This document shows, in pieces, positions 26,348-33,585 of a DNA stretch of 64,000 nucleotides. The notes below the pieces were generated by a model, which worked only from the letters and a program-made list of their open reading frames with translations, was not told the origin of the DNA and ran no database searches. The first letter of the stretch is position 1, and each line of letters begins with the position of its first letter. The translations under genes and the position numbers were made by a program. The DNA comes from an uncultured Prochlorococcus sp. (GTDB lineage: Bacteria; Cyanobacteriota; Cyanobacteriia; PCC-6307; Cyanobiaceae). The stretch is from NCBI GenBank assembly GCA_902536545.1, contig CACAXS010000001.1, positions 1 through 64,000 of the forward strand, read 5' to 3'.

Positions 26348-26731
26348 TTATTTAACATGTCTTACACCATCAACAGGTCGATACTCATCTCCAGTTAATT
26401 CCTCATATACAATGGCTGGCAATCCTGTATCAAACATTGTTTGCAATGCTTCTTTTAACATAGGATTCCAACCTCCAGTACTAACTTTTCCATGTCTTAC
26501 AGTCCAGTCCCAAGTCCCTTGGAGATCTCTAGGTAGTCTACCTTCTCTATCTCTTCGCGCGACTAAGTCTAAAGATTCAACTATACCAACAATAACTGGA
26601 TTTTTACCGTAAGAGGGAGTAAGGCTTAGTTCAAGTCTCACTGGATCTTCTTTAACCATTTTCAAACGAAATCTTGGTGGCAATTTGAGAGATCTTATTA
26701 CCGCTGAAACAATTTTTGTTCTTAATTCCAA
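26348..26731 (-). CDS. Conserved cyanobacterial protein of unknown function, 127 aa
   Basis: I do not recognise a named family. The protein is soluble and basic at the N-terminus (ELRTKIVSAVIRSLKLPPRF). It contains VARRDREGRLPRDLQGTWDWTVRHG in the middle and a C-terminal EALQTMFDTGLPAIVYEEL. The strong Trp, Arg and Gly pattern looks well conserved rather than random. It has higher GC than its neighbours, which suggests selection on the protein. It starts 23 bases after the DUF2973 gene and is probably in its operon. Confidence 0.7.
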   Translation of the reverse strand: MELRTKIVSAVIRSLKLPPRFRLKMVKEDPVRLELSLTPSYGKNPVIVGIVESLDLVARRDREGRLPRDLQGTWDWTVRHGKVSTGGWNPMLKEALQTMFDTGLPAIVYEELTGDEYRPVDGVRHVK

Positions 26732-26754
26732 TTTTTTCCTTAGATGTAATTTGA

Positions 26755-27018
26755 TTAATCAGTTGTTGAACCTTTTTCTTCTAATGTAGAGTCATTATCA
26801 TTGGAAAATCTTACTGTTAATAGCTCCTCATCTGTTATATTTCCTGATTTATCTAAAAGTTCTGGATGTATTGTGTACTTTTTTTGTTTAAAACTGGAAG
26901 TACTTAAACGTTTATTATTATTATCGGTTAATCCCCAGCCATTAGACATTACTTTAAAAGCTTTCCATACTAAATAAGTTAAGGCCGCCGAATATATGAT
27001 TGGAAATAGAATAGTCAT
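26755..27018 (-). CDS. DUF2973 family small membrane-anchored protein
   Basis: This 87-aa protein has one N-terminal hydrophobic helix (about 4-24) and a polar tail with YTIHPELLDKSGNITDEELL followed by TVRFS, the signature of the cyanobacterial DUF2973 family. The tail should face the cytoplasm or stroma side. The function is unknown. The gene is divergent from htrA across 172 bases. Confidence 0.78.
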   Translation of the reverse strand: MTILFPIIYSAALTYLVWKAFKVMSNGWGLTDNNNKRLSTSSFKQKKYTIHPELLDKSGNITDEELLTVRFSNDNDSTLEEKGSTTD

Positions 27019-27190
27019 TGAACTTATAGATTAGTTAGCTATATGTTTAATATCATAGCCAGAAAAAAAGAAATTTAGCTATTTTAGGTCATTAAATTAT
27101 TCTCTAGATTCAATTAATTAAATTAATAGTTATATTTAAATTACACCTTTATGGTGAATTAAATCTCTCGAAGAATATAAAAAATCAAAA

Positions 27191-28312
27191 TTGAAAAGAT
27201 ACATTCAAAAGTTATTACTAATCGCCTCATTAATTACAGTGAGCACTACATATTCTGGAAAAGTGATATCTCAACCATTAAGTAAACCAAAAATTAATAA
27301 AGTTAATTTATATTCAAACAAATCTTTCATAACTCAAGCTGTAGAAAGAACCGGTGCAGCTGTGGTGACAATTGATACCCAAAGATATGTTAAAAAAAAG
27401 AATTTTCCAAGAAATTCTCAACTATTTCTAGACCCATATTTTGAAAGATTTTTTGGATTAGATTTGCCTAACGAAAATCGACCAAGGATAGAGCAAAACC
27501 AAGGCAGTGGATTTATATTTGCAGATGGACTTGTAATGACCAATGCTCATGTAGTGAATGGATCAGATAAGGTAATTGTTGGTTTAACCAATGGCAAAAA
27601 ATTAAACGCCCAACTGATAGGCCAAGACTCTTTTACTGATTTAGCTGTGCTAAAGATTGAAGGGAAAGGGCCTTGGCCAAAAGCAAAATTGGGCGATTCT
27701 GCAAAGATTAAAGTTGGTGATTGGGCTATAGCAGTTGGAAATCCATTCGGACTAGAAAACACAGTTACGCTTGGTATTATTAGTAATCTAAATAGAAACG
27801 TAACTCAATTAGGAATATACGATAAAAAACTTGAACTGATACAAACAGACGCTGCTATTAATCCTGGTAATTCTGGAGGCCCACTGTTGAACAGCGATGG
27901 AGAAGTAATTGGGATTAATACGTTGATAAGATCAGGTCCAGGAGCGGGTTTGAGTTTCGCAATCCCAATTAATAAAGCTAAGGAAATTGCCTATCAACTT
28001 TTAAACAATGGGAAAGTAATACATCCTATGATTGGAATTAGCCTAATAGAAGTGAATATTTCTGAAAGAAAAAATAATGTCGTAAAAGTTGGATATGTAG
28101 TACCGAATAGTCCAGCTGAAAAAAGTGGAATCAAAATCAATGATATTTTAATTAAAGTAGGAAATAAAGATATTGAAACCGCATCAGATGTAATAAATCA
28201 AATTAGTAAAAATGGTATCAAAAAACAAGTAAATATATTATTGAAGCGTAAAAATAAATTTATTAATTTAAAAGTAATACCAACTGATATTACTAATATA
28301 CAAAATAACTAA
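27191..28312 (+). CDS. HtrA/Deg-type serine protease
   Basis: This 373-aa exported trypsin-like protease has one C-terminal PDZ domain. The signal segment is residues 1-27. The catalytic triad is H120 in TNAHVV, D150 in FTDLAVLKI and S228 in PGNSGGPLL. The PDZ covers about 275-365 and ends GVVPNSPAEKSG-like, as YVVPNSPAEKSGIKINDIL. It acts in periplasmic or thylakoid-lumen protein quality control. The start is TTG, since no in-frame ATG exists nearby upstream. A small hairpin CACC-TTTAT-GGTG at 27144-27156 lies in the likely leader. HhoA, HhoB and HtrA cannot be separated by eye. Confidence 0.93.
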   Translation: MKRYIQKLLLIASLITVSTTYSGKVISQPLSKPKINKVNLYSNKSFITQAVERTGAAVVTIDTQRYVKKKNFPRNSQLFLDPYFERFFGLDLPNENRPRIEQNQGSGFIFADGLVMTNAHVVNGSDKVIVGLTNGKKLNAQLIGQDSFTDLAVLKIEGKGPWPKAKLGDSAKIKVGDWAIAVGNPFGLENTVTLGIISNLNRNVTQLGIYDKKLELIQTDAAINPGNSGGPLLNSDGEVIGINTLIRSGPGAGLSFAIPINKAKEIAYQLLNNGKVIHPMIGISLIEVNISERKNNVVKVGYVVPNSPAEKSGIKINDILIKVGNKDIETASDVINQISKNGIKKQVNILLKRKNKFINLKVIPTDITNIQNN

Positions 28313-28317
28313 AAAAT

Positions 28318-28461
28318 TTAATTGTCATTCCCTTTAAGTATTTCTACACATCTAGAAATACATCTACCATCCCTTATATCGCAGGAAGTAATGCATTCAA
28401 AATAACTTTCAATAGGATCAGAAATTTGAAAATGCTTTTCTTGGAAATCGTAATTTTTCAT
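28318..28461 (-). CDS. Four-cysteine microprotein (CX3C-X6-CX3C), 47 aa
   Basis: This short frame encodes a polar, soluble 47-residue protein with cysteines at 23, 27, 34 and 38, giving CX3C-X6-CX3C. The context is YFECITSCDIRDGRCISRC. The spacing would place two cysteines on each of two short helices, suited to a disulfide hairpin or a metal site. There is no signal peptide. It sits exactly between htrA (5 bases from its stop) and the ABC-F gene. The frame's fit and the cysteine pattern support a real gene of unknown function. Confidence 0.6.
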   Translation of the reverse strand: MKNYDFQEKHFQISDPIESYFECITSCDIRDGRCISRCVEILKGNDN

Positions 28462-28572
28462 TTAAATCATTAAAACCTATTTTTGTATTTTTAAGATTAA
28501 TCAAAGACGGTAAACTATGTAAAGATAAATGAGTGATCTTACTTAGCCAATTGTAAATTTTATTAAAAGAAA

Positions 28573-30198
28573 TCAAATTTTTTGGCTTTGAGTTTTTTCT
28601 AAAAAATATTCGTAATTACCATCATATGAAAATAACTTTGAATTTTTAATTTCAACAATTCTATTTGCAACCTTTGAAATAAAATACCGATCATGCGAAA
28701 TGATTAATAATGAACCTTTATAATTTTTAATTGCTAATTCTAAGTTTTCCTTAGATTGCAGATCCAAATGATTAGTTGGTTCGTCCAAAAGAAGGAAATT
28801 ACTAGGATTAATAATCATGAGCGCCAATGCTAATCTTGCCTTTTCTCCCCCACTTAGTTGTTTAATATATTTAAAAACAGTTTCATTTTGAAAGCCAAAG
28901 CCCGCTAAAAATGTTCTAATTTTTTTTTGGGACCATTCTGGAGACTTATTACATATTAAATCAATAACCCTTTCTTGAAGTGAAAGTGCTTCAGCCTGAT
29001 TCTGTTCATAATAGCTAGTAATTATATTATGTTTACCAAGATTAATTTCTCCGATTTCAGGAGATATTTTTTTCATGATAATTTTAAGCAATGTAGATTT
29101 GCCGCAGCCATTAGGTCCTAATATTGCTATTTTCTCCCCAGAAGAAATCTTTAAATTAATATCTAAAAAAAGAATTTTGTCCTCGAAACTATGAGACAAA
29201 TTTTTGATATTTAAAACTAGTTTTCCTGAGCGAGGGCACTCTGGAAAATTAAAAACAGGACTTTTTGATTTTGCTATTGGAGCTTCAATTTTAGAAATCT
29301 TTTTTAATTGTTTTTCTCTACTCTTTGCTTGAGAACTTCTAGTTGCACTAGCTCTAAATCTATCTATATACCTTTTCTGTAACTCAATTTCTTTTTGTTG
29401 TAATTGATATGCCTTATTTTGTGATTCTTCATTTAAAGATTTCTGTTCGACAAAAAAAGAGTAGTTCCCATTATATGTTTCAGATGTTCCTCTATCTACA
29501 AAAATTATTTTTTTACATAATTTATCTAAGAAATATCTGTCATGGCTGATTATTATAACTGCAATCTTAAGCGAGGATAGATATTCTTCCAACCAAAAAA
29601 TAGTTTCTAAATCTAAATGATTGGTTGGTTCATCCAGTAAAAGTAAATCAGGTTTTTGTAAGATTATTTTTCCGAGTGCAACTTTCATCTGCCAACCACC
29701 TGAGAAATTGCCAACTAATTTATCAGCATCTTCCATAGAAAAGCCTAATTTTGGTAATATTTTTTCTACATCAGATTGCATTTTATAACCACCTATAGCT
29801 TCAAATTTTGCCTGATATTTTGCGAGTTGATTTACAAATATTTCAAGTTCATCGGGATTTTTTTTTATATCCAATGATTTCATTCTATTCTCAATTTCTA
29901 AAAGTTTAATGGCAACAATTCGTATATCCTCAAAAGAACTTTCTAATTCCTGTTTCACTGAAAAATTCAAATTACAATCAAACTCCTGCTTTAAATGGGC
30001 AATTTTAGGATTTCCCTCTTTGATGATCATTCCACTAGTTTGCTCTTCCTCTCCAATTAAAATCTTAAATTGGGTTGATTTACCTGCACCATTAGAACCA
30101 ACTAAGCCAACTTTTTCTCCTTTCTTAATCTCCCAACTAATATTTTTTAAAACAACATCTGTAGAATAAATTTTGCTTACACCTTCAAATCTAATCAC
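28573..30198 (-). CDS. ABC-F family ATPase (ribosome-associated)
   Basis: This 541-aa protein has two fused ABC ATPase domains and no membrane segments. Walker A1 is GSNGAGKST (34-42) with signature NFSGGWQMK and Walker B LLLDEPTNHLD. Walker A2 is GPNGCGKST (near 358) with signature LSGGEKARL and a second DEPTNHLD. A basic linker about 80 residues long lies between them (the P-site tRNA-interaction motif region, with RASATRSSQAKSREKQ). ABC-F proteins act on ribosomes. The subgroup resembles Uup/YfmR, and I cannot fix it. It is monocistronic as far as visible. Confidence 0.92.
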   Translation of the reverse strand: MIRFEGVSKIYSTDVVLKNISWEIKKGEKVGLVGSNGAGKSTQFKILIGEEEQTSGMIIKEGNPKIAHLKQEFDCNLNFSVKQELESSFEDIRIVAIKLLEIENRMKSLDIKKNPDELEIFVNQLAKYQAKFEAIGGYKMQSDVEKILPKLGFSMEDADKLVGNFSGGWQMKVALGKIILQKPDLLLLDEPTNHLDLETIFWLEEYLSSLKIAVIIISHDRYFLDKLCKKIIFVDRGTSETYNGNYSFFVEQKSLNEESQNKAYQLQQKEIELQKRYIDRFRASATRSSQAKSREKQLKKISKIEAPIAKSKSPVFNFPECPRSGKLVLNIKNLSHSFEDKILFLDINLKISSGEKIAILGPNGCGKSTLLKIIMKKISPEIGEINLGKHNIITSYYEQNQAEALSLQERVIDLICNKSPEWSQKKIRTFLAGFGFQNETVFKYIKQLSGGEKARLALALMIINPSNFLLLDEPTNHLDLQSKENLELAIKNYKGSLLIISHDRYFISKVANRIVEIKNSKLFSYDGNYEYFLEKTQSQKI

Positions 30199-30270
30199 TG
30201 TTTTAAAAATAGAATTTACAAAATCTGTGGCTTATTTACTAAAAAATATTTTGTGGAATAAAATTAAACC

Positions 30271-30447
30271 ATGAAAAGAATAGAACAAATTGTAGTGATT
30301 TTCATAGCTGCAGCTCTTGCAATTCCAAGTTATTGGTTTTTTTGGACTTTGGCTGGTGGAGGTGGCTACAACAAAAGAATAAAACCTATTCCTAATCCAA
30401 ATAATAATTATTCGAAACCTTTTCCTAAAGACCTCCTCGAGCCTTGA
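30271..30447 (+). CDS. Small single-helix membrane protein, 58 aa
   Basis: This frame encodes a short basic N-terminus (MKRIEQ), one transmembrane helix (about 7-28, IVVIFIAAALAIPSYWFFW), a tetraglycine turn and a polar Pro/Asn-rich tail ending LLEP. This topology is like the small subunits or anchors common in Prochlorococcus. I do not recognise a family. Its last 23 bases overlap the convergent Nif11-like gene. The frame uses the usual codon pattern and starts 73 bases from the divergent ABC-F gene. Confidence 0.55.
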   Translation: MKRIEQIVVIFIAAALAIPSYWFFWTLAGGGGYNKRIKPIPNPNNNYSKPFPKDLLEP

Positions 30448-30655
30448 TTAACCACATTTTAGTTGCCTCATCATCAATAGTACTCAAATATTCAATAATC
30501 TCTTCTTTAGTAACAGAAATATTTAACTCGTTGCCAATATCGCATATTTTATCTAAGGCTTTTTTGGGATTAGTTAAGGCTGTCATAAACAGACTTTGTT
30601 TCTTTTTGGAATCGTTGGCTATTAACTTATAGAGCTTTTCAGCATTACTGGACAT
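30425..30655 (-). CDS. Nif11-like short protein, 76 aa
   Basis: This 76-aa soluble helical protein has the general pattern of Nif11 leader-like domains. It has AEKLYKLIANDSKKKQSL, then TNPKKALDKICDIGNELNIS and TKEEIIEYLS, and it ends KARGGL. In other Prochlorococcus, Nif11-type leaders precede lanthipeptide cores. No modification enzyme is encoded here, and the C-terminal GG is not followed by a core peptide. The family assignment is therefore tentative and the protein may be a stand-alone relative. It lies 34 bases after the 117-aa gene on the same strand. Confidence 0.5.
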   Translation of the reverse strand: MSSNAEKLYKLIANDSKKKQSLFMTALTNPKKALDKICDIGNELNISVTKEEIIEYLSTIDDEATKMWLIKARGGL

Positions 30656-30689
30656 GTTTTTAAAATCTATTTATTAATAGATTATTACT

Positions 30690-31028
30690 TCAAGCTACAT
30701 TTTGTTCATTATATTTATTATTAGATAAATCATTTTCTACATCTTTTATCTCTTTAGCAGAGGCATCTGCCATACTTCTTGCGTCTAAACATAAAACTTT
30801 TCTTAGTTTCGCAAAGTTAGCTGCGTGAGATTTTCTACCATCTTTTTGAGCGTAATACTCAGACTGCTGAAGAATATGGTGAAGATGAGTTAACAAATAA
30901 GGACTGATTACTGCTGATACCAAAACGTCACTATTTTCATTATCGTGAGAATCAGAATCGACTAATCTTTTTTTCGGTTTATCAATTATCGACCTTTTGG
31001 GAGAATCAATTTTTCTTGAATTTTTCAT
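30690..31028 (-). CDS. Hypothetical protein, about 112 aa
   Basis: I do not recognise this protein. It has a basic low-complexity N-terminus (Arg/Lys/Ser/Asp, about 1-40) and a helical core containing SPYLLTHLHHILQQSEYYAQ and AANFAKLRKVLCLDARSM. The tail is acidic. The frame opens at 31043, but the Met at 31028 starting MKNSRK is the more likely start. It is divergent from the ribbon-helix-helix gene, with a possible shared operator in between. The composition looks like a DNA- or RNA-associated protein, but nothing proves it. Confidence 0.6.
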   Translation of the reverse strand: MKNSRKIDSPKRSIIDKPKKRLVDSDSHDNENSDVLVSAVISPYLLTHLHHILQQSEYYAQKDGRKSHAANFAKLRKVLCLDARSMADASAKEIKDVENDLSNNKYNEQNVA

Positions 31029-31078
31029 GGGACAATAAAACAATTAATTGATACGGACATAAATTTCCTTACTAATAA

Positions 31079-31115
31079 TATACACAAAGATAGTATCCTT
31101 GACTAACTGTGTATA
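31079..31115. promoter_or_regulatory. Inverted repeat, possible RHH operator
   Basis: TATACACA (31079-31086) and TGTGTATA (31108-31115) form a perfect 8-base inverted repeat with a 21-base spacer. Partial symmetry extends outward: TTACTAATAA on the left faces CTAATAAGTAA on the right. It lies between the divergent 117-aa gene and the ribbon-helix-helix gene. Centre-to-centre spacing of 29 bases is about three helical turns, suitable for two regulator dimers on one face. Autoregulation is inferred. Confidence 0.45.
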
Positions 31116-31117
31116 CT
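31112..31117 (+). promoter_or_regulatory. Possible -10 element for the RHH gene
   Basis: TATACT at 31112-31117 matches a sigma-70-type -10 box and lies 28 bases before the ATG at 31146. It overlaps the right arm of the inverted repeat, so a bound repressor would block it. No clear -35 is visible. Confidence 0.4.
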
Positions 31118-31145
31118 AATAAGTAACAGTTATCAACTTTGACTC

Positions 31146-31448
31146 ATGGCTACCCGCCAAAACTCAACCAATGGGAAGCCTAAATCCCCGAGAATTCAAG
31201 TCGTCCTTCCAGAATTAATATGTGAGCAATTAACTATTTTGGCAGATAATGAATCTAGGACAGTAAGTAATATGGCAAAAGTCTTAATACAAGAGGGCAT
31301 AAAAAAATATTTCGAAAAAGAAAGTAAATCATCTGTTTCAGAAAATAATTTAAATACTGATAAGTTTAGAGATGAACTTGAGAAACAAAGCGTCAGAAGA
31401 TTAAAAAGAGCTCCTCAAAGGATTAAATACTATAGACAATCTGATTAA
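31146..31448 (+). CDS. Ribbon-helix-helix (CopG/Arc-type) DNA-binding protein
   Basis: This 100-aa protein carries an RHH domain at about residues 14-55. A beta strand (RIQVVLP) is followed by helix A (ELICEQLTILADNES), a turn (RTVSN) and helix B (MAKVLIQEGIKKYFE). Such dimers bind short inverted or direct repeats. The C-terminal half is basic (RRLKRAPQRIKYYR). It is a small stand-alone regulator with no adjacent toxin gene recognisable, so a toxin-antitoxin role is not supported. It converges on ktrA with a 6-base gap. Confidence 0.82.
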   Translation: MATRQNSTNGKPKSPRIQVVLPELICEQLTILADNESRTVSNMAKVLIQEGIKKYFEKESKSSVSENNLNTDKFRDELEKQSVRRLKRAPQRIKYYRQSD

Positions 31449-31454
31449 AAATAA

Positions 31455-32159
31455 TTAATTTTGAGGCAATTTCTGTAAATCTACAGTTTTACCCATGACT
31501 ACCAAAATATTTCCTCTTTCCAAAATATATTTTGCTGGAGGATTAACTGTTAACTCTTCAGCTGGTCCTGCAGCAAGAACATTTACTAAATAATTTTTCC
31601 TCAAATTTAAATCTCTCAAAGATCTTCCAATAAATTCTTCAGGAACAGTTATTTCATCTATACCAGTTTGATTATCTAGTTCCAATCTTTCGATTAGGTT
31701 TGGTCTTACTAGTTCTAAACCTAATCTTTCTCCTTGCATCCTAGATGGGAAAACAACTTTATCTGCACCCACTCTTTTTAACATTTTTTCGTGCAAGTCA
31801 CTGGTAGCTCTAGCTATTACTCTTTTCACTTTGCTACCTTCACTATCCTTAGCAATAAGAGTTGTAGTTATACTTGCTTCAATAGGTTCACTAATACCCA
31901 CTACAACAGTATTCATTTCAAGTATTCCCGATTCCTTCATAGATTCTTCATCAGTACAATCTACAACTCTCGCTTCTATCGAAGGTTCTAATTGCCTTAA
32001 ATCATCAACAGCTTTTTCCGAATAATCTGCAGCCAAAACATCTGCGCCATTACTAATAAGTTCTCTGCAAACTGCGGTTCCAAATCTTCCAACGCCGACA
32101 ACTGCAAAAGTGAGTGCTTCATTTTCTCTCTTTTGAGACCACTGCCACCAATCAGCCAT
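31455..32159 (-). CDS. ktrA: KtrA/TrkA-type potassium channel regulatory subunit
   Basis: This 234-aa cytoplasmic RCK protein gates the KtrB pore. The NAD/ATP-binding Rossmann motif GVGRFG is at 22-27. The acidic residue in AADYSE, VVDCTDEES and ARATSDLHEKMLKRVGADKV follow in order, and the C-terminal TrkA_C domain starts near 155. The ordinary TrkA of proteobacteria is twice this length, so the KtrA type fits. It lies 18 bases after ktrB in the same operon. Confidence 0.93.
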   Translation of the reverse strand: MADWWQWSQKRENEALTFAVVGVGRFGTAVCRELISNGADVLAADYSEKAVDDLRQLEPSIEARVVDCTDEESMKESGILEMNTVVVGISEPIEASITTTLIAKDSEGSKVKRVIARATSDLHEKMLKRVGADKVVFPSRMQGERLGLELVRPNLIERLELDNQTGIDEITVPEEFIGRSLRDLNLRKNYLVNVLAAGPAEELTVNPPAKYILERGNILVVMGKTVDLQKLPQN

Positions 32160-32177
32160 AATAAAACTTAGTTAATT

Positions 32178-33581
32178 CTAAACATATAGATCAGCCCTAG
32201 GATAGCCAATTCTCTTTTGTCTATCTATTTTACTCTTATATAGAGCCTGCCAAAGTGCACTTAAAAGCAAAAGGATCCCAAGTCTTCCCACAAACATACC
32301 CACAATAAGAATAAATTGACCAAAATGATTTAATTTTGCAGTTAAACCAATATCAAAACCAACTGTTGCAAATGCAGATATACAAGTGAACAGAATTTCT
32401 AGGAACGTGAATGATTCTTTTTTAACAAAAGTATTAGTTGTACTAAGCAACATTGCCATTAAAAGAACAAAAAGCAAAGATCCAACTGTGATTCCAACTG
32501 CCTTTAGAATAACTTTATCTGAAATTAATCTATTGCTAATAATTACATCTTTCTGACCTCTTAAAGTTGATCTAGTTGCAGCCATTAAAGCAATAAATGT
32601 AGTTGTTTTTATGCCTCCACCAGTACCTCCGGTGCTTGCTCCAATAAACATAAGCGTCATTAATAATAAGAGGCCCGTATCTGAGATAGACTTCAAAGAA
32701 ATCGGAAAATTTGTAAAGCCTGCAGTTCTTGCACTAACTGTTTCGAAGATAGATGACATCAATCGTTCAAACAAATTTAAATCATTAAAGAATTGACTAT
32801 TCAGCAATGATTCAGTGATAAAGAATCCTAATGATCCGAACAATATTAGAGACAAACTTGTCCTAATAACTAGTCTGGAATGAAGGCTTAATTTTTTATA
32901 AGAGAGATTTTTTTTATGACTCCACATATCATCAATAACCCGCCAGCCCAACCCACCCATAACGATGAGAAAAACAAAAACACTATTTACCAAATAATTT
33001 GTTCTATAGTCTTGAAGACTATTTGACATTAACGAAAATCCTGCATTGTTATATGCAGAAATGCTGTGAAAAATCGAGGACCATAGTCTTTCCCAATTAT
33101 TTTGAATGTCTACAAATCCAAAAGAATATAAGACAATTGCGCCCAAGGATATGATACTAATCGCCGTAATAGCAATGCTTTGAAAAGTTCGACCAATTCC
33201 TCCAACTCCAAATTCATCTAAAGTCTTTCCTTTGTCTAATCTTGTTCTTAGCTTTGTCCCCTTTACAACAAACCCTTGTAAAAATGTTGTAATGGCCATT
33301 AATCCTAGACCACCTGATAAAAGCATAAAAGCCAAGAAAACTTGGCCAAAGAAATTTAAATCAACACCAATATCTATTATGGTTAAGCCAGTTACAGTTA
33401 TGGCAGAAGTTGATGTAAAAAATGCTTCCCACAAACCAACCTTTGAAGATGAACATAATGGTGAACTCAAAATTAAAGTTCCAAGGCAAATAATAAACAA
33501 GCCTGTAACAACAGTAAATTGTGGTACTGATAGCTTTTTGTAAGCATCTTTGATCTTATACAAATTAATTATAAATTTCAC
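32178..33581 (-). CDS. ktrB: KtrB-type potassium transporter pore subunit
   Basis: This 467-aa membrane protein of the SKT superfamily has four pore repeats. The filter regions read TSTSAITVTGLT, SISAYNNAGFS, TVSARTAGFT and CISAFATVGFD, each with the filter glycine. GASTGGTGGGIKTTT in the third repeat is the intramembrane gating loop. Known cyanobacterial Ktr is Na-stimulated and imports potassium in osmotic adaptation. It is 4 bases after the SLC13 gene and upstream of ktrA. Confidence 0.94.
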   Translation of the reverse strand: MKFIINLYKIKDAYKKLSVPQFTVVTGLFIICLGTLILSSPLCSSSKVGLWEAFFTSTSAITVTGLTIIDIGVDLNFFGQVFLAFMLLSGGLGLMAITTFLQGFVVKGTKLRTRLDKGKTLDEFGVGGIGRTFQSIAITAISIISLGAIVLYSFGFVDIQNNWERLWSSIFHSISAYNNAGFSLMSNSLQDYRTNYLVNSVFVFLIVMGGLGWRVIDDMWSHKKNLSYKKLSLHSRLVIRTSLSLILFGSLGFFITESLLNSQFFNDLNLFERLMSSIFETVSARTAGFTNFPISLKSISDTGLLLLMTLMFIGASTGGTGGGIKTTTFIALMAATRSTLRGQKDVIISNRLISDKVILKAVGITVGSLLFVLLMAMLLSTTNTFVKKESFTFLEILFTCISAFATVGFDIGLTAKLNHFGQFILIVGMFVGRLGILLLLSALWQALYKSKIDRQKRIGYPRADLYV

Positions 33582-33585
33582 GATA

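Noticed and set aside
31146..31448. RHH protein as antitoxin of a toxin-antitoxin pair
   Set aside because: No toxin-like gene adjoins it in the same direction; the next gene is ktrA on the other strand.
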